In this document: positions 25,012-33,020 of the stretch, piece by piece | Layout: every line of letters begins with the position of its first letter | Numbering within the stretch: the first letter of the stretch is position 1 | Source: Sulfurovum sp. FS08-3 | Lineage (GTDB): Bacteria; Campylobacterota; Campylobacteria; Campylobacterales; Sulfurovaceae | Direction: 5' to 3' | DNA length: 64,000 nucleotides | NCBI GenBank assembly: GCA_000830175.1 | Contig: JQIS01000001.1 | Location: 363,959-427,958 of the forward strand | Translations under genes and position numbers: made by a program | The notes under the pieces: generated by a model | Databases searched by the model: none | The model's input: only the letters and a program-made list of their open reading frames with translations | What the model was told of the DNA's origin: nothing

Positions 25012-25098
25012 TTAAGTCAAAGTGATATCTATAGATTCTGATTTAGAAGTTGTTTCTTTAGTATTGTTATTAGCAATGGTCTCTTTTGATTTGTTCAT
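25012..25098 (-). CDS. Possible 28-residue peptide
   Basis: An ATG preceded by AAAAAGGATGTATC opens a 28-codon frame rich in Ser, Thr, Asn and Lys (M-N-K-S-K-E-T-I-A-N-N-N-T), ending in TAA 28 bases before the membrane protein's start. A plausible leader peptide or small gene in the same transcript. The only support is the ribosome site and position. Confidence 0.3.
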   Translation of the reverse strand: MNKSKETIANNNTKETTSKSESIDITLT

Positions 25099-25301
25099 GA
25101 TACATCCTTTTTGATTCTTCATTAGGTTCTGTTTTTTACGATCTTTCATACACGGCATATCAAGGTTTTTTAGAGAATCTGTAGATTTATTTGACTTCGA
25201 GTTTTTACACTCTGACTTAAACTATATACAACATTATTACACAATAGTATTTAAAATGTACTCTTTCTTTACAGAATTTTATAAAAAATTTGTAAAATAA
25301 T

Positions 25302-25438
25302 CGTAGGTTTGGCACTGCCAAACGACAAAGCGTATTTAATCGGGTATTAAAGTATAAAACTCCCTAGAGAGCTATTGTAAAAACAGTTTCTCTTAGGGTT
25401 AGAGTTTGTTTTAAGCATTTGGCAGTGCCAAACCTACG
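25302..25438. repeat. 137-bp element with 23-bp terminal inverted repeats
   Basis: CGTAGGTTTGGCACTGCCAAACG at the left end matches the complement of the right end (25416-25438) at 22 of 23 positions. Each end also contains the internal dyad TTTGGCActgCCAAA. The 91-base core has no coding sequence. It is the most complete member of the GTAGGTTTGG family (also 11408, 17203). It lies just downstream of the htpG stop, in a 361-bp gap with no other feature than a GGTGGGgagtCCCACC hairpin (25439-25454). Confidence 0.8.
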
Positions 25439-25459
25439 GGTGGGGAGTCCCACCGTGTA

Positions 25460-27322
25460 TTAAAGTGCCTTAGTCGCCACTCTTGCGATTCTACTTGCAA
25501 AGGCAATCTTATCTTTGGGTTCGATTCCCTCAGATAGTTTGGCGTTATCTAATAGAATATGAGCCATATCTTCAAAGGTATCTTTATCTTCTAATGTGTT
25601 GAGCTTTTTGATCATCTCGTGTTCGGGGTTGATTTCGAGTATCATGGGTACTTCGGGTAGCTCTTGTCCCATTTGGGCAAACATTGCTGCCATTCCTGCC
25701 ATGGGGTCGTTGGCATCTTTGACGACACAGCTAGGACTGCTGGTGAGTCGGTTGGTGGTTCGTGCCTCTTTAATCTCTTCGCCTAAAACTTCTTTAAGTC
25801 TATCGGTGAGTTCTTTAAACTCTTTGGCTCTCTCCTCTTTCTCTTCGGGCGATTTGGTATCGGGAGCGTCGATGGTGGTAATGTCTTTGAAACTCCACTC
25901 TTTAAACGTGCTAATTGAGGGCGTTACGATGGTATCGAAATCTTTATCATCCATAATCAACACCTCAATACCCGCTTGATTGTACGCCTCTAGCAAGGGA
26001 GAGTTACGCAACGCCGCCTCTTTTTCGCCGATGATGTAATAAATCTCTTTTTTGTCGCTATCGCCTCGTTCGATATACTCATCAAGCCCTACAAGTCCCT
26101 CTTTTTGAGAGCTTTTGTATTTGACAATCTCTAGCAACAGCTCTTTGTTGGTGTGGTCTTGAAAAATCCCCTCTTTGATGACTCGGTTGTACTCCTTGGC
26201 AAAGGTGGTAGCCTCATCTCCTTCGAGTTTTTTGATAGCTTGGAGTATTTTTTTGACGGAGCTTTGTTTGATATTGGCAAGTATTCTATTCTCTTGCAAA
26301 ATCTCACGGCTGACATTAAGCGGCAAATCTTCGCTATCAATGATACCCTTGACAAATCGCAAATAGGGAGGCAATAGCTCACGGTTATCATCGGTGATAA
26401 AGACTCGCTTGACATAGAGCTTCATACCCGATTGGTAGTCGCTTCGGTAGAGGTCAAAAGGCGCTCTTTTGGGTACATAAAAGAGTGTCGTAAACTCATT
26501 AGCCCCCTCTACTTTGTTGTGAAGATAGAGAAGCGGGTCATCGTCTCCGTGCGAGAGCGATTTGTAAAACTCTACATAATCCTCTTTTTTAAGCTCACTC
26601 TTTGGCAATGTCCAGAGTGCGGTGGCTTCGTTGATTTGCTCCGATTTATTGACGCTCTTCGTTACGGCATCGTCGCCCTCGCCCTCTGTCTCCTCTTCGG
26701 TGAAATGCACCATAATAGGATAAGCGATATGGTTGGAGTACTTTTTGACGACCTCTTGGGTTCTCCACTTGCTCAAAAACTCTTTTTCATCGGCTTTGAG
26801 CGTGATATAGACGATCGTCCCTTGCTCCTCTTTGGTGACGGGATTGACCTCATACTCACCCGTTCCATCGGTTGTAAACTTGTAGGCTTGTTCCTCACCT
26901 GCTTTTTTGGTAATGACATCAACTTTGTCGGCTACCATAAAGACAGAGTAAAACCCAACCCCAAATTGTCCGATAAGATTGCTATCTTTTTTGGCATCGC
27001 CTGTAAGATTTTCAACAAAGGCTTTGGTACCCGATTTGGCAATAGTACCCAAATGATCCATCAAATCAGCCTCATTCATACCGATACCGTTATCCGAAAT
27101 CGTTAAGCTTCCATCGTTGTCATCAAGCTTGATGTTGATTTTGCCTACCCAATCATCGTTTTTATACTTCTCATCGGTTAGGCGTAGGTGGTTGAATTTA
27201 TCAATCGCATCACTAGCATTTGAGATAAGCTCTCGAATAAAAATCTCTTTGTTTGAGTACAAAGAGTGTGTCATAAGTTTAAGCAGTTGTCCAATCTCTG
27301 TTTGGAATTGATGTTTTGCCAT
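25460..27322 (-). CDS. htpG: Molecular chaperone HtpG (Hsp90)
   Basis: Cytoplasmic ATP-dependent chaperone of 620 residues, normal for bacterial HtpG. The N-terminal GHKL ATPase motifs are present: N-K-E-I-F-I-R-E-L-I-S-N-A-S-D-A near residues 23-38, D-N-G-I-G-M and G-Q-F-G-V-G-F-Y-S. The middle domain carries L-P-L-N-V-S-R-E-I-L-Q and the C-terminal dimerisation region closes it. It lies 117 bases downstream of dnaK on the same strand; the gap contains palindromic repeats. Confidence 0.97.
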   Translation of the reverse strand: MAKHQFQTEIGQLLKLMTHSLYSNKEIFIRELISNASDAIDKFNHLRLTDEKYKNDDWVGKINIKLDDNDGSLTISDNGIGMNEADLMDHLGTIAKSGTKAFVENLTGDAKKDSNLIGQFGVGFYSVFMVADKVDVITKKAGEEQAYKFTTDGTGEYEVNPVTKEEQGTIVYITLKADEKEFLSKWRTQEVVKKYSNHIAYPIMVHFTEEETEGEGDDAVTKSVNKSEQINEATALWTLPKSELKKEDYVEFYKSLSHGDDDPLLYLHNKVEGANEFTTLFYVPKRAPFDLYRSDYQSGMKLYVKRVFITDDNRELLPPYLRFVKGIIDSEDLPLNVSREILQENRILANIKQSSVKKILQAIKKLEGDEATTFAKEYNRVIKEGIFQDHTNKELLLEIVKYKSSQKEGLVGLDEYIERGDSDKKEIYYIIGEKEAALRNSPLLEAYNQAGIEVLIMDDKDFDTIVTPSISTFKEWSFKDITTIDAPDTKSPEEKEERAKEFKELTDRLKEVLGEEIKEARTTNRLTSSPSCVVKDANDPMAGMAAMFAQMGQELPEVPMILEINPEHEMIKKLNTLEDKDTFEDMAHILLDNAKLSEGIEPKDKIAFASRIARVATKAL

Positions 27323-27365
27323 TAAATTCTCTCCTATTGTATCTATTATATTTTTGATTTATACA

Positions 27366-27432
27366 TTTGCTCTCGTTCCACAATTGTATTGTGGAATGCA
27401 TACGTTCCCAAACACATTTTGGGAACGAGGGG
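27366..27432. repeat. Double hairpin of the CGTTCCCA family
   Basis: Two hairpins in the dnaK-htpG gap: TTCCACAATtgtATTGTGGAA and CGTTCCCAAAacacaTTTTGGGAACG followed by AGG. The ends and the neighbouring GTTCCACAATT block match the element at 17672-17796 and its flank. It may uncouple transcription of htpG from dnaK. Confidence 0.65.
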
Positions 27433-27439
27433 TGGTAGA

Positions 27440-29317
27440 TTATTCTACTTCAGCGTCGATGACATCGTCATCTTTTTTGGCGTTTGCACCTTGTGGAGCG
27501 GCTCCGCCTTGCTCTTTAGCGTACATCGCTTCGGCTAGTTTGTGACTTGCTTGTGTGAGTACTTTCATCTTCTCATCAATTTGCTCTTTGGTAGCGTTGT
27601 CATCTTTGATAAGTGCTTCAAGCTCATTGGCGGCTTTTTCGATGTTGGCTTTTTCGTTGGCATCGAAATTATCGCCCAAATCGCCAAGAGATTTGCGTGT
27701 TTGGTGGATCAGGGCATCGGCTTGATTGCGTGCTTCTACCATCGCTTTGCGTTTTTCATCTTCCTCTTTGTGGGCTTCGGCATCACGCACCATCTTTTCG
27801 ATTTCAGCATCGCTTAGACCACTTGAACCTGTGATTTTAATCTCTTGTTGTTTGCCTGTACCTTTATCTTTGGCAGTTACTGTTAAGATACCGTTGGCAT
27901 CAATGTCAAACGTCACTTCAATTTGTGGCACACCTCGTGGTGCTGCTGGAATATCTCGTAGCTCAAACATTCCCAATGATTTGTTGTCTTTTGCAAACTC
28001 TCGCTCACCTTGAAGCACATGAATGCTAACGGCTGGTTGGTTATCTTCAGCCGTTGAGAAAGTTTGTGACTTTTTAGCAGGAATGGTTGTCCCTTTTTCG
28101 ATTACTTTTGTCGTTACACCGCCAAGTGTTTCGATACCTAGTGAGAGCGGTGTAACATCTAACAACAAGACATCTTTGACATCTCCTGCCAATACACCCC
28201 CTTGAATTGCAGCACCTACAGCGACTACCTCATCGGGGTTTACCGACTTGTTAAGCTCTTTGCCAAAGTATTTTTTCACCTCTTCTTGTACGAGTGGCAC
28301 ACGAGTTGAGCCTCCTACCATAATGACTTCGTTGATATCGGATTTTTTAAGACCCGCATCTTTGAGTACCGCATCAATGGTTTTGATAGTATCGGCTACC
28401 AAATCGGAGATAAGTGATTCAAACTTCGCTCGTGTGACTTTGGTTACAAGGTGTTTAGGACCCGTTGCATCGGCGGTAATAAAGGGGAGGTTTATCTCCG
28501 TTTCACTTGCAGAACTTAGCTCTTTTTTAGCACTTTCGGCGGCATCTTTGACTCTTTGAAGTGCCATTACATCGCTTTTTATGTCGATTCCTGTAGTGTT
28601 TTTAAACTCTCCTGCAATGTAATCAATGAGTCTGTTATCAAAATCATCTCCACCCAAGAAAGCATCCCCACCTGTGGACATTACCTCGACTACATTATCA
28701 CCCGTTTCAAGTGTCGTGACATCAAATGTACCACCACCTAAGTCATAGACAACAATTTGCTCTGATTCTTTTTTGTCAAGCCCGTACGCCAAAGCCGCCG
28801 AGGTAGGTTCGTTGATGATTCGTAGCACATTGAGTCCTGCTATCGTTCCTGCCTCTTTGGTTGCTTTTCGTTGTGCATCGTTGAAATAAGCAGGTACTGT
28901 AATAACCGCATCGGTAATGGTTTGCCCAAGATAAGCCTCTGCATCCTCTTTGAGCTTCATCAATACTTTGGCTGAAATCTCTTGTGGAGTATAGGTTTTA
29001 CCCGCTACTTCAATGGCACACGCTCCGTTTCGATCGACGACGTGATAAGGAAGTCTCTTTTGTGCCTCTTTGGCCTTCTCTTCGCTCATCATCAAACCCA
29101 TAATACGCTTAATCGAGTAAATCGTTTTTTCGGGGTTGGTTACCGCTTGTCTTTTGGCAGACTCACCTACCAATACTTCGCCTTTGTCTGTAAAAGCTAC
29201 GATAGAAGGGGTAGTGTTTTTGCCCTCTTTGTTGGCGATAATCTTTGCTTCGCCGTTTTCATAAACCGCCATAGCGGAGTTGGTTGTTCCTAAATCTATT
29301 CCTAATACTTTTGCCAT
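27440..29317 (-). CDS. dnaK: Molecular chaperone DnaK (Hsp70)
   Basis: 625-residue Hsp70. It starts with the ATPase phosphate-1 motif G-I-D-L-G-T-T-N-S, has [11 protein letters not shown] (phosphate 2) and the connecting V-G-G-S-T-R-V-P motif. The substrate domain carries the [10 protein letters not shown] linker, and the tail is acidic ([10 protein letters not shown]). It refolds client proteins with GrpE, whose gene lies 70 bases upstream; dnaJ is not in the window. Confidence 0.98.
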   Translation of the reverse strand: MAKVLGIDLGTTNSAMAVYENGEAKIIANKEGKNTTPSIVAFTDKGEVLVGESAKRQAVTNPEKTIYSIKRIMGLMMSEEKAKEAQKRLPYHVVDRNGACAIEVAGKTYTPQEISAKVLMKLKEDAEAYLGQTITDAVITVPAYFNDAQRKATKEAGTIAGLNVLRIINEPTSAALAYGLDKKESEQIVVYDLGGGTFDVTTLETGDNVVEVMSTGGDAFLGGDDFDNRLIDYIAGEFKNTTGIDIKSDVMALQRVKDAAESAKKELSSASETEINLPFITADATGPKHLVTKVTRAKFESLISDLVADTIKTIDAVLKDAGLKKSDINEVIMVGGSTRVPLVQEEVKKYFGKELNKSVNPDEVVAVGAAIQGGVLAGDVKDVLLLDVTPLSLGIETLGGVTTKVIEKGTTIPAKKSQTFSTAEDNQPAVSIHVLQGEREFAKDNKSLGMFELRDIPAAPRGVPQIEVTFDIDANGILTVTAKDKGTGKQQEIKITGSSGLSDAEIEKMVRDAEAHKEEDEKRKAMVEARNQADALIHQTRKSLGDLGDNFDANEKANIEKAANELEALIKDDNATKEQIDEKMKVLTQASHKLAEAMYAKEQGGAAPQGANAKKDDDVIDAEVE

Positions 29318-29387
29318 TTTTATTATCCTTTTTTATCTATAATTTTTGTATATTTTTTTGTGCGACATGGTCGCACCTACAGTTGCA

Positions 29388-29975
29388 TTACTTGCAAGTA
29401 CTCACCATAGGGGGTCGTAGGACTCGCTCTTTGATGGTGTATCCCTTTTGAAGTACCGCTACGATGTGTCCGCTTTCGTGTTGGTCACTCTCTACTTGCA
29501 TGATGGCTTGATGCAAATTGGGGTCGAGTTCGCCCTCACAAGCTATCTCTTTGATGTGGTTTTTTTCCAATACTTTGATAAGTTGCTGATAGGTTAAATC
29601 AACGCCCTCTTTGATTTTGTTGAGTACCTCATCCTCGCTTTGTACGGCATGGATAGTCGCTAATGCCTGTTCAAAAGAGTCAAGCACCGTCAAAATATCG
29701 GTAGCAAACTTCTCGTTGGCGTAGGTTACGGCACTGTTTTTGTCTTTTTGCATGAGTCTCTTGCTGTTTTCAAAATCGGCGTAAGCCCTCATGTATTTAT
29801 CTTTCCACTCCATAGCCTCGGTTTGAGCCGTTGCCAAAGCATCTTCTTGCTTTGGAGTCTCTTCGTTTGGATTTTCATTGGAAGCATCATCGGGTTGGAT
29901 GGTTGTCTCTCCTAACTCCTCTGGCTTCTCTTCTTGCTCTTTAGGAGTCTCTTGAATAGGTTCATTTTGGCTCAT
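29388..29975 (-). CDS. grpE: Nucleotide exchange factor GrpE
   Basis: About 195 residues from ATG 29975, chosen because AAGGGAC lies upstream and the protein then opens M-S-Q-N-E-P-I-Q-E; a longer frame from 30005 lacks such a site. The acidic N-terminal tail is followed by a long helix (W-K-D-K-Y-M-R-A-Y-A-D-F-E-N-S-K) and the C-terminal beta domain with G-Y-T-I-K-E-R-V-L-R-P-P-M-V, diagnostic for GrpE. It releases ADP from DnaK. The hrcA gene usual upstream in Campylobacterota is absent here. Confidence 0.95.
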   Translation of the reverse strand: MSQNEPIQETPKEQEEKPEELGETTIQPDDASNENPNEETPKQEDALATAQTEAMEWKDKYMRAYADFENSKRLMQKDKNSAVTYANEKFATDILTVLDSFEQALATIHAVQSEDEVLNKIKEGVDLTYQQLIKVLEKNHIKEIACEGELDPNLHQAIMQVESDQHESGHIVAVLQKGYTIKERVLRPPMVSTCK

Positions 29976-30001
29976 CAAGTCCCTTTGTGTTGAGATTTTA
30001 T

Positions 30002-30018
30002 GCACTCATTATCAGTGC
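30002..30018 (-). promoter_or_regulatory. Dyad GCACT-n7-AGTGC at the grpE transcription start
   Basis: GCACTcattatcAGTGC lies immediately downstream of the -10 box, where a repressor would block initiation. The arms share bases with CIRCE (GCACTC...GAGTGC), but the spacing is shorter than CIRCE, so it is not a canonical HrcA site. Confidence 0.35.
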
Positions 30019-30026
30019 TTGATGGA

Positions 30027-30056
30027 ATTATACAACATTTAGTCAATCTTTGTCAA
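30027..30056 (-). promoter_or_regulatory. Sigma70 promoter of grpE-dnaK
   Basis: TTGACA (30051-30056) and TATAAT (30027-30032) on the minus strand with an 18-base spacer, about 45 bases before the grpE start. Both hexamers are exact consensus. Confidence 0.75.
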
Positions 30057-30136
30057 GTCATAACTATATATTTTTAGTTAATTTAGTTTAGTCTATACGA
30101 CTAAAGTTATATTAGTTCAATCAATCATTATAGGTT

Positions 30137-30703
30137 TCACAATCGTTGCAATCGCTTGAGTGCCTCTTTGACAAGCGTAGAGGTCTCACCGCTAATACCC
30201 TCTAGTGCCTTTTTGATTTGATCTTTTTTAAATCCCAAACTCTCCAGTGCCATAGTCGCCTCCATGCTGCTTTGCGAGAGACTATCTCCTGTGGCGTTGG
30301 TATCTTGGACGATAAAGTCAGCAAGTTCTACCAAAATACGACTCGCACTTTTGGGGCCAATACCTGGGACTTTTTTGAGCAACGTCACATCTTTGCTATT
30401 GACTACCCGTGCAAACGTGACGGGATTAAAGGTAGAACAAATCGCCAAAGCCACCTTGGGACCCACACCGTTGATTTTGATAAGGGTATCAAACATTCGC
30501 TTCTCATCAAGTGTCACAAATCCAAAGAGTAAATGGGCATCTTCTCGAATGATTTGGGTTGCAAAAAGCTTGATTTTGGTCTCTTTTTGGATACTATTGG
30601 AGCTATTGAGAGAGATATGCACCTCGTAAATTAATCCATTGACATTAATATGCACAACCGTCGGCTCTTTTTGCTCCACAACGCCCTCTATGCCTACTAC
30701 CAT
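30137..30703 (-). CDS. ruvA: Holliday junction DNA helicase subunit RuvA
   Basis: 188 residues. The N-terminal OB fold starts M-V-V-G-I-E-G-V-V. The tandem helix-hairpin-helix motifs [11 protein letters not shown] and [16 protein letters not shown] bind the four-way junction. A short C-terminal RuvB-contact domain closes it (A-L-E-S-L-G-F). It recognises Holliday junctions and loads RuvB, whose gene is not here. Sits alone on the minus strand upstream of the grpE operon. Confidence 0.96.
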   Translation of the reverse strand: MVVGIEGVVEQKEPTVVHINVNGLIYEVHISLNSSNSIQKETKIKLFATQIIREDAHLLFGFVTLDEKRMFDTLIKINGVGPKVALAICSTFNPVTFARVVNSKDVTLLKKVPGIGPKSASRILVELADFIVQDTNATGDSLSQSSMEATMALESLGFKKDQIKKALEGISGETSTLVKEALKRLQRL

Positions 30704-30784
30704 TATATACTCCTAACAATTTTTGCAAAACAATAGCACAAAAAAACAAAAACATTAGCAAAACTCCGTAAAACATTGAAATAG

Positions 30785-30812
30785 GTCATTGAGAACCCTT
30801 TAGGGTGAAGCA
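30785..30812. repeat. Half copy of the TCATTGCGA element
   Basis: GTCATTGAGAACCCTTTAGGGTGAAGCA closely follows the left end of the 21019 element (GTCATTGCGAACCTCTTAGGGTGAAACA). No right end is found nearby. Confidence 0.55.
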
Positions 30813-30845
30813 CTTTTAATTATACGATGACGAGTTTAATAGTGA

Positions 30846-30947
30846 TTATTGAATACAAGTTGCGTTTTGTGAAGTTTTTAGTACAGATGAAAAGAGCAAA
30901 GAGGGAAGGATTACCATTGAGGTAAAGAGCTTAGTTTTAAGTTTCAT
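30846..30947 (-). pseudogene. Signal-peptide fragment or 33-residue secreted peptide
   Basis: ATG with ribosome site GATAGGAGTTATT opens a 33-codon frame: M-K-L-K-T-K-L-F-T-S-M-V-I-L-P-S-L-L-F-S, a classic export signal, then only about a dozen residues (S-S-V-L-K-T-S-Q-N-A-T) before TAA. This reads like the first exported segment of a gene whose body has been lost. A partial palindromic element lies just downstream. A run of eight C (30987-30994) lies upstream. Apart from these, 30704-31157 shows no gene. Confidence 0.4.
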
Positions 30948-31157
30948 AATAACTCCTATCATTTAATCTATTGCACAATAATAGCACCCCCCCCTTTGAA
31001 AGAGTTTTGAAATGGGTTGTTTTTATAGGTTTTAAATTAATAGTGGATAGTATTGTAGCGGTTAAGGGATTGTTAATAGTACTTCTATTTTTTGCCAAAA
31101 GCATAGGATTTACAATTTTTGGATATAATCCTACAATTTTGATTTCAAGGGAGTTTT

Positions 31158-31814
31158 ATGAGAGTCTTTGTTGCTCTTTGGATGCTATTTTTTCTTATGG
31201 GTTGCGGTGAAGAGGAGAAGCAAACCCCGCCTACGCCCATCGTGCCAAAGAGCAAACAAGAGACCAATGAGTCCAATCAAAGCCGTGTAAAATCTGCACC
31301 AATAGCTCAAAAACCCATCCAAACACCCGCTTTGGATCGGTACGACAAAGAGATATTTTCGATTTTCGATTTTTCACAAGATAGTTCCAAAGCCAAAAAA
31401 TTTGTACTCTACAAAGAGGGAATAGATTTCAAAAATATTCCCCAAAAGATTGTGATTATGAACTTTTTTGCACAAAATTGTACTCCTTGTATCGGGCAGT
31501 TTCCCTATCTTTCGGATTTGCAAAACAAATACCAAAAAGAGCTTTTTTTGATGGGAATTATTTTGGATTCGCAGATGAACAAAGAGCAATTGAGCCAATT
31601 TGCCAACGACAAACATGCGGTTTTCTTTTTGAGTGATAGTGAGCAAAATACACGCCTTGTCGATACCGTAGCCAAACAATTGGGCATCAAAAATCTGATA
31701 CTTCCCCTAACAGTCATCTATAAAGATGGAAATTACTATATGCACTACGAGGGGGCTGCTCCCATAGAGATGATTGAGAGCGATATTGCCCAAGCATTGG
31801 GACAATCAAAATAA
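31158..31814 (+). CDS. TlpA-like thioredoxin-fold lipoprotein
   Basis: 218 residues. The N-terminal signal has lipobox F-L-M-G-C at Cys16, a low-complexity linker (P-P-T-P-I-V-P) follows, then a thioredoxin fold with redox motif C-T-P-C in F-F-A-Q-N-C-T-P-C-I-G-Q-F-P and a cis-Pro region L-P-L-T-V-I-Y. It probably acts in periplasmic disulfide reduction or cytochrome c maturation. Located 23 bases before ftsY, a pairing I recall from Campylobacterota. Its promoter probably includes GATATAAT at about 31124-31131. Confidence 0.85.
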   Translation: MRVFVALWMLFFLMGCGEEEKQTPPTPIVPKSKQETNESNQSRVKSAPIAQKPIQTPALDRYDKEIFSIFDFSQDSSKAKKFVLYKEGIDFKNIPQKIVIMNFFAQNCTPCIGQFPYLSDLQNKYQKELFLMGIILDSQMNKEQLSQFANDKHAVFFLSDSEQNTRLVDTVAKQLGIKNLILPLTVIYKDGNYYMHYEGAAPIEMIESDIAQALGQSK

Positions 31815-31837
31815 TTTTGTAAATACAGAGGTAAAAA

Positions 31838-32704
31838 ATGTTTAGTTTTCTTAAAAAAGCATTGGGCAAGACCAATGAAGCGATAAAAGAGGTACTCCCC
31901 CAAAAAAAAAGAGTCCTTACCAAAGATGAGTTTGAAGAGATTTTATTAGAGTCCGATGTGCATTACGATTTGGTTGAGAGATTGCTTATGGGTTTGCCCG
32001 ATGAGATCAATAGAATCCAAGCTTTCAACTCGCTTATTTCTGTCTTTCAATACAAAGCCAACTGGAAAGAGAGCGATGATAAACCCTTTGTGGAGATGAT
32101 TATAGGGGTCAATGGGGCGGGCAAGACAACGACTATCTCCAAATTGGCTCGTCGCTACCAAAAAGAGGGCAAAAGTGTCATTTTGGGGGCGGGAGATACC
32201 TTTAGGGCTGCAGCTATTGAACAACTCAAACGTTGGGCGGATAAACTTGAGATTCCTATTGTCTATACTCAGCAAGGACACGACCCCTCCGCTGTGGTTT
32301 ACGATACGATTTTGTCTGCCAAATCAAGAGGAAGCGACCATGTCATCATCGATACAGCAGGAAGATTGCACACGCAAAGCAATTTGGGTGAAGAGCTTAA
32401 AAAAATGGTAAGAGTAGCAACCAAAGCCTTGCCTACCGCTCCCAATCGCAAAATGCTCATACTCGATGGTACACAAGGAGGCTCAACCATTAATCAAGTT
32501 AAAGTCTTTGATGAGATGATAGGTATTGATGGTATTATTATCACCAAGCTTGATGGTACAGCCAAAGGCGGGGCGGTATTGACTATCGCCGATGAACTCA
32601 AAATGCCGATTTTTTATATTGGAGTAGGCGAACAGCCCGATGATTTGATACGTTTTAAAGCCAATGAGTATGTTAATACTATATTGGATGAGATTTTTAT
32701 CTAA
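31838..32704 (+). CDS. ftsY: Signal recognition particle receptor FtsY
   Basis: 288-residue SRP GTPase. After an N domain come G1 G-V-N-G-A-G-K-T-T-T, the A-A-A-I-E-Q-L insertion-box end, G3 D-T-A-G-R-L, G4 T-K-L-D-G-T-A-K-G-G and the closing G-V-G-E-Q-P-D-D-L. The acidic A domain of longer FtsY proteins is absent, as usual in this phylum. It receives SRP-ribosome complexes at the membrane. Confidence 0.97.
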   Translation: MFSFLKKALGKTNEAIKEVLPQKKRVLTKDEFEEILLESDVHYDLVERLLMGLPDEINRIQAFNSLISVFQYKANWKESDDKPFVEMIIGVNGAGKTTTISKLARRYQKEGKSVILGAGDTFRAAAIEQLKRWADKLEIPIVYTQQGHDPSAVVYDTILSAKSRGSDHVIIDTAGRLHTQSNLGEELKKMVRVATKALPTAPNRKMLILDGTQGGSTINQVKVFDEMIGIDGIIITKLDGTAKGGAVLTIADELKMPIFYIGVGEQPDDLIRFKANEYVNTILDEIFI

Positions 32705-33020
32705 AAGGTGGATAATTCTATTGTGATTGTCCCAAGAGTTTAAAACCGCCAAACATAGATAAATCTCAGAAACAAGGAGTGGGACATTTAAATGAAAACT
32801 ATGCTTGACGATTCGATGAAAAGCTACTCAACTCTTTTCAAGGTGTGATTATAGAGAATTTAAATTAATCAATAGTTAATAAAAATTGAAAGTTGGCAAA
32901 TATTACAAAAGAGGGTGAAATTTATATTAAATAGTATAAATATTTCTCCTGCTTAAGTTTATAAATGATACAATTTATATAAAAAATATTTAGGTCACCC
33001 AAAATAGTAGGAGTATGATT
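32705..33020. other. 316-bp intergenic region with a tiny frame
   Basis: Very AT-rich. TTGTCCCA (32728) and TGGGACA (32780) form a long-range dyad. An 18-codon frame (32792-32848, M-K-T-M-L-D-D-S-M-K) starts 13 bases after AAGGAG, too far for a good ribosome site. It could be the end of a lost mobile element. No other gene seen. The right part holds the promoter region of the next lipoprotein. Confidence 0.4.

Noticed and set aside
26432..27106. 224-residue plus-strand frame inside htpG
   Set aside because: It is antisense to a strongly supported Hsp90 gene, has no ribosome site or recognisable domain, and is rich in residues expected from the complementary strand.
30002..30018. Canonical CIRCE element for HrcA
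   Set aside because: Arms are only five bases and the spacing is too short; kept only as a generic dyad.
30971..31210. 79-residue plus-strand frame crossing the C8 run
   Set aside because: No ribosome site, and it runs out of frame into the TlpA-like lipoprotein start; more likely chance.
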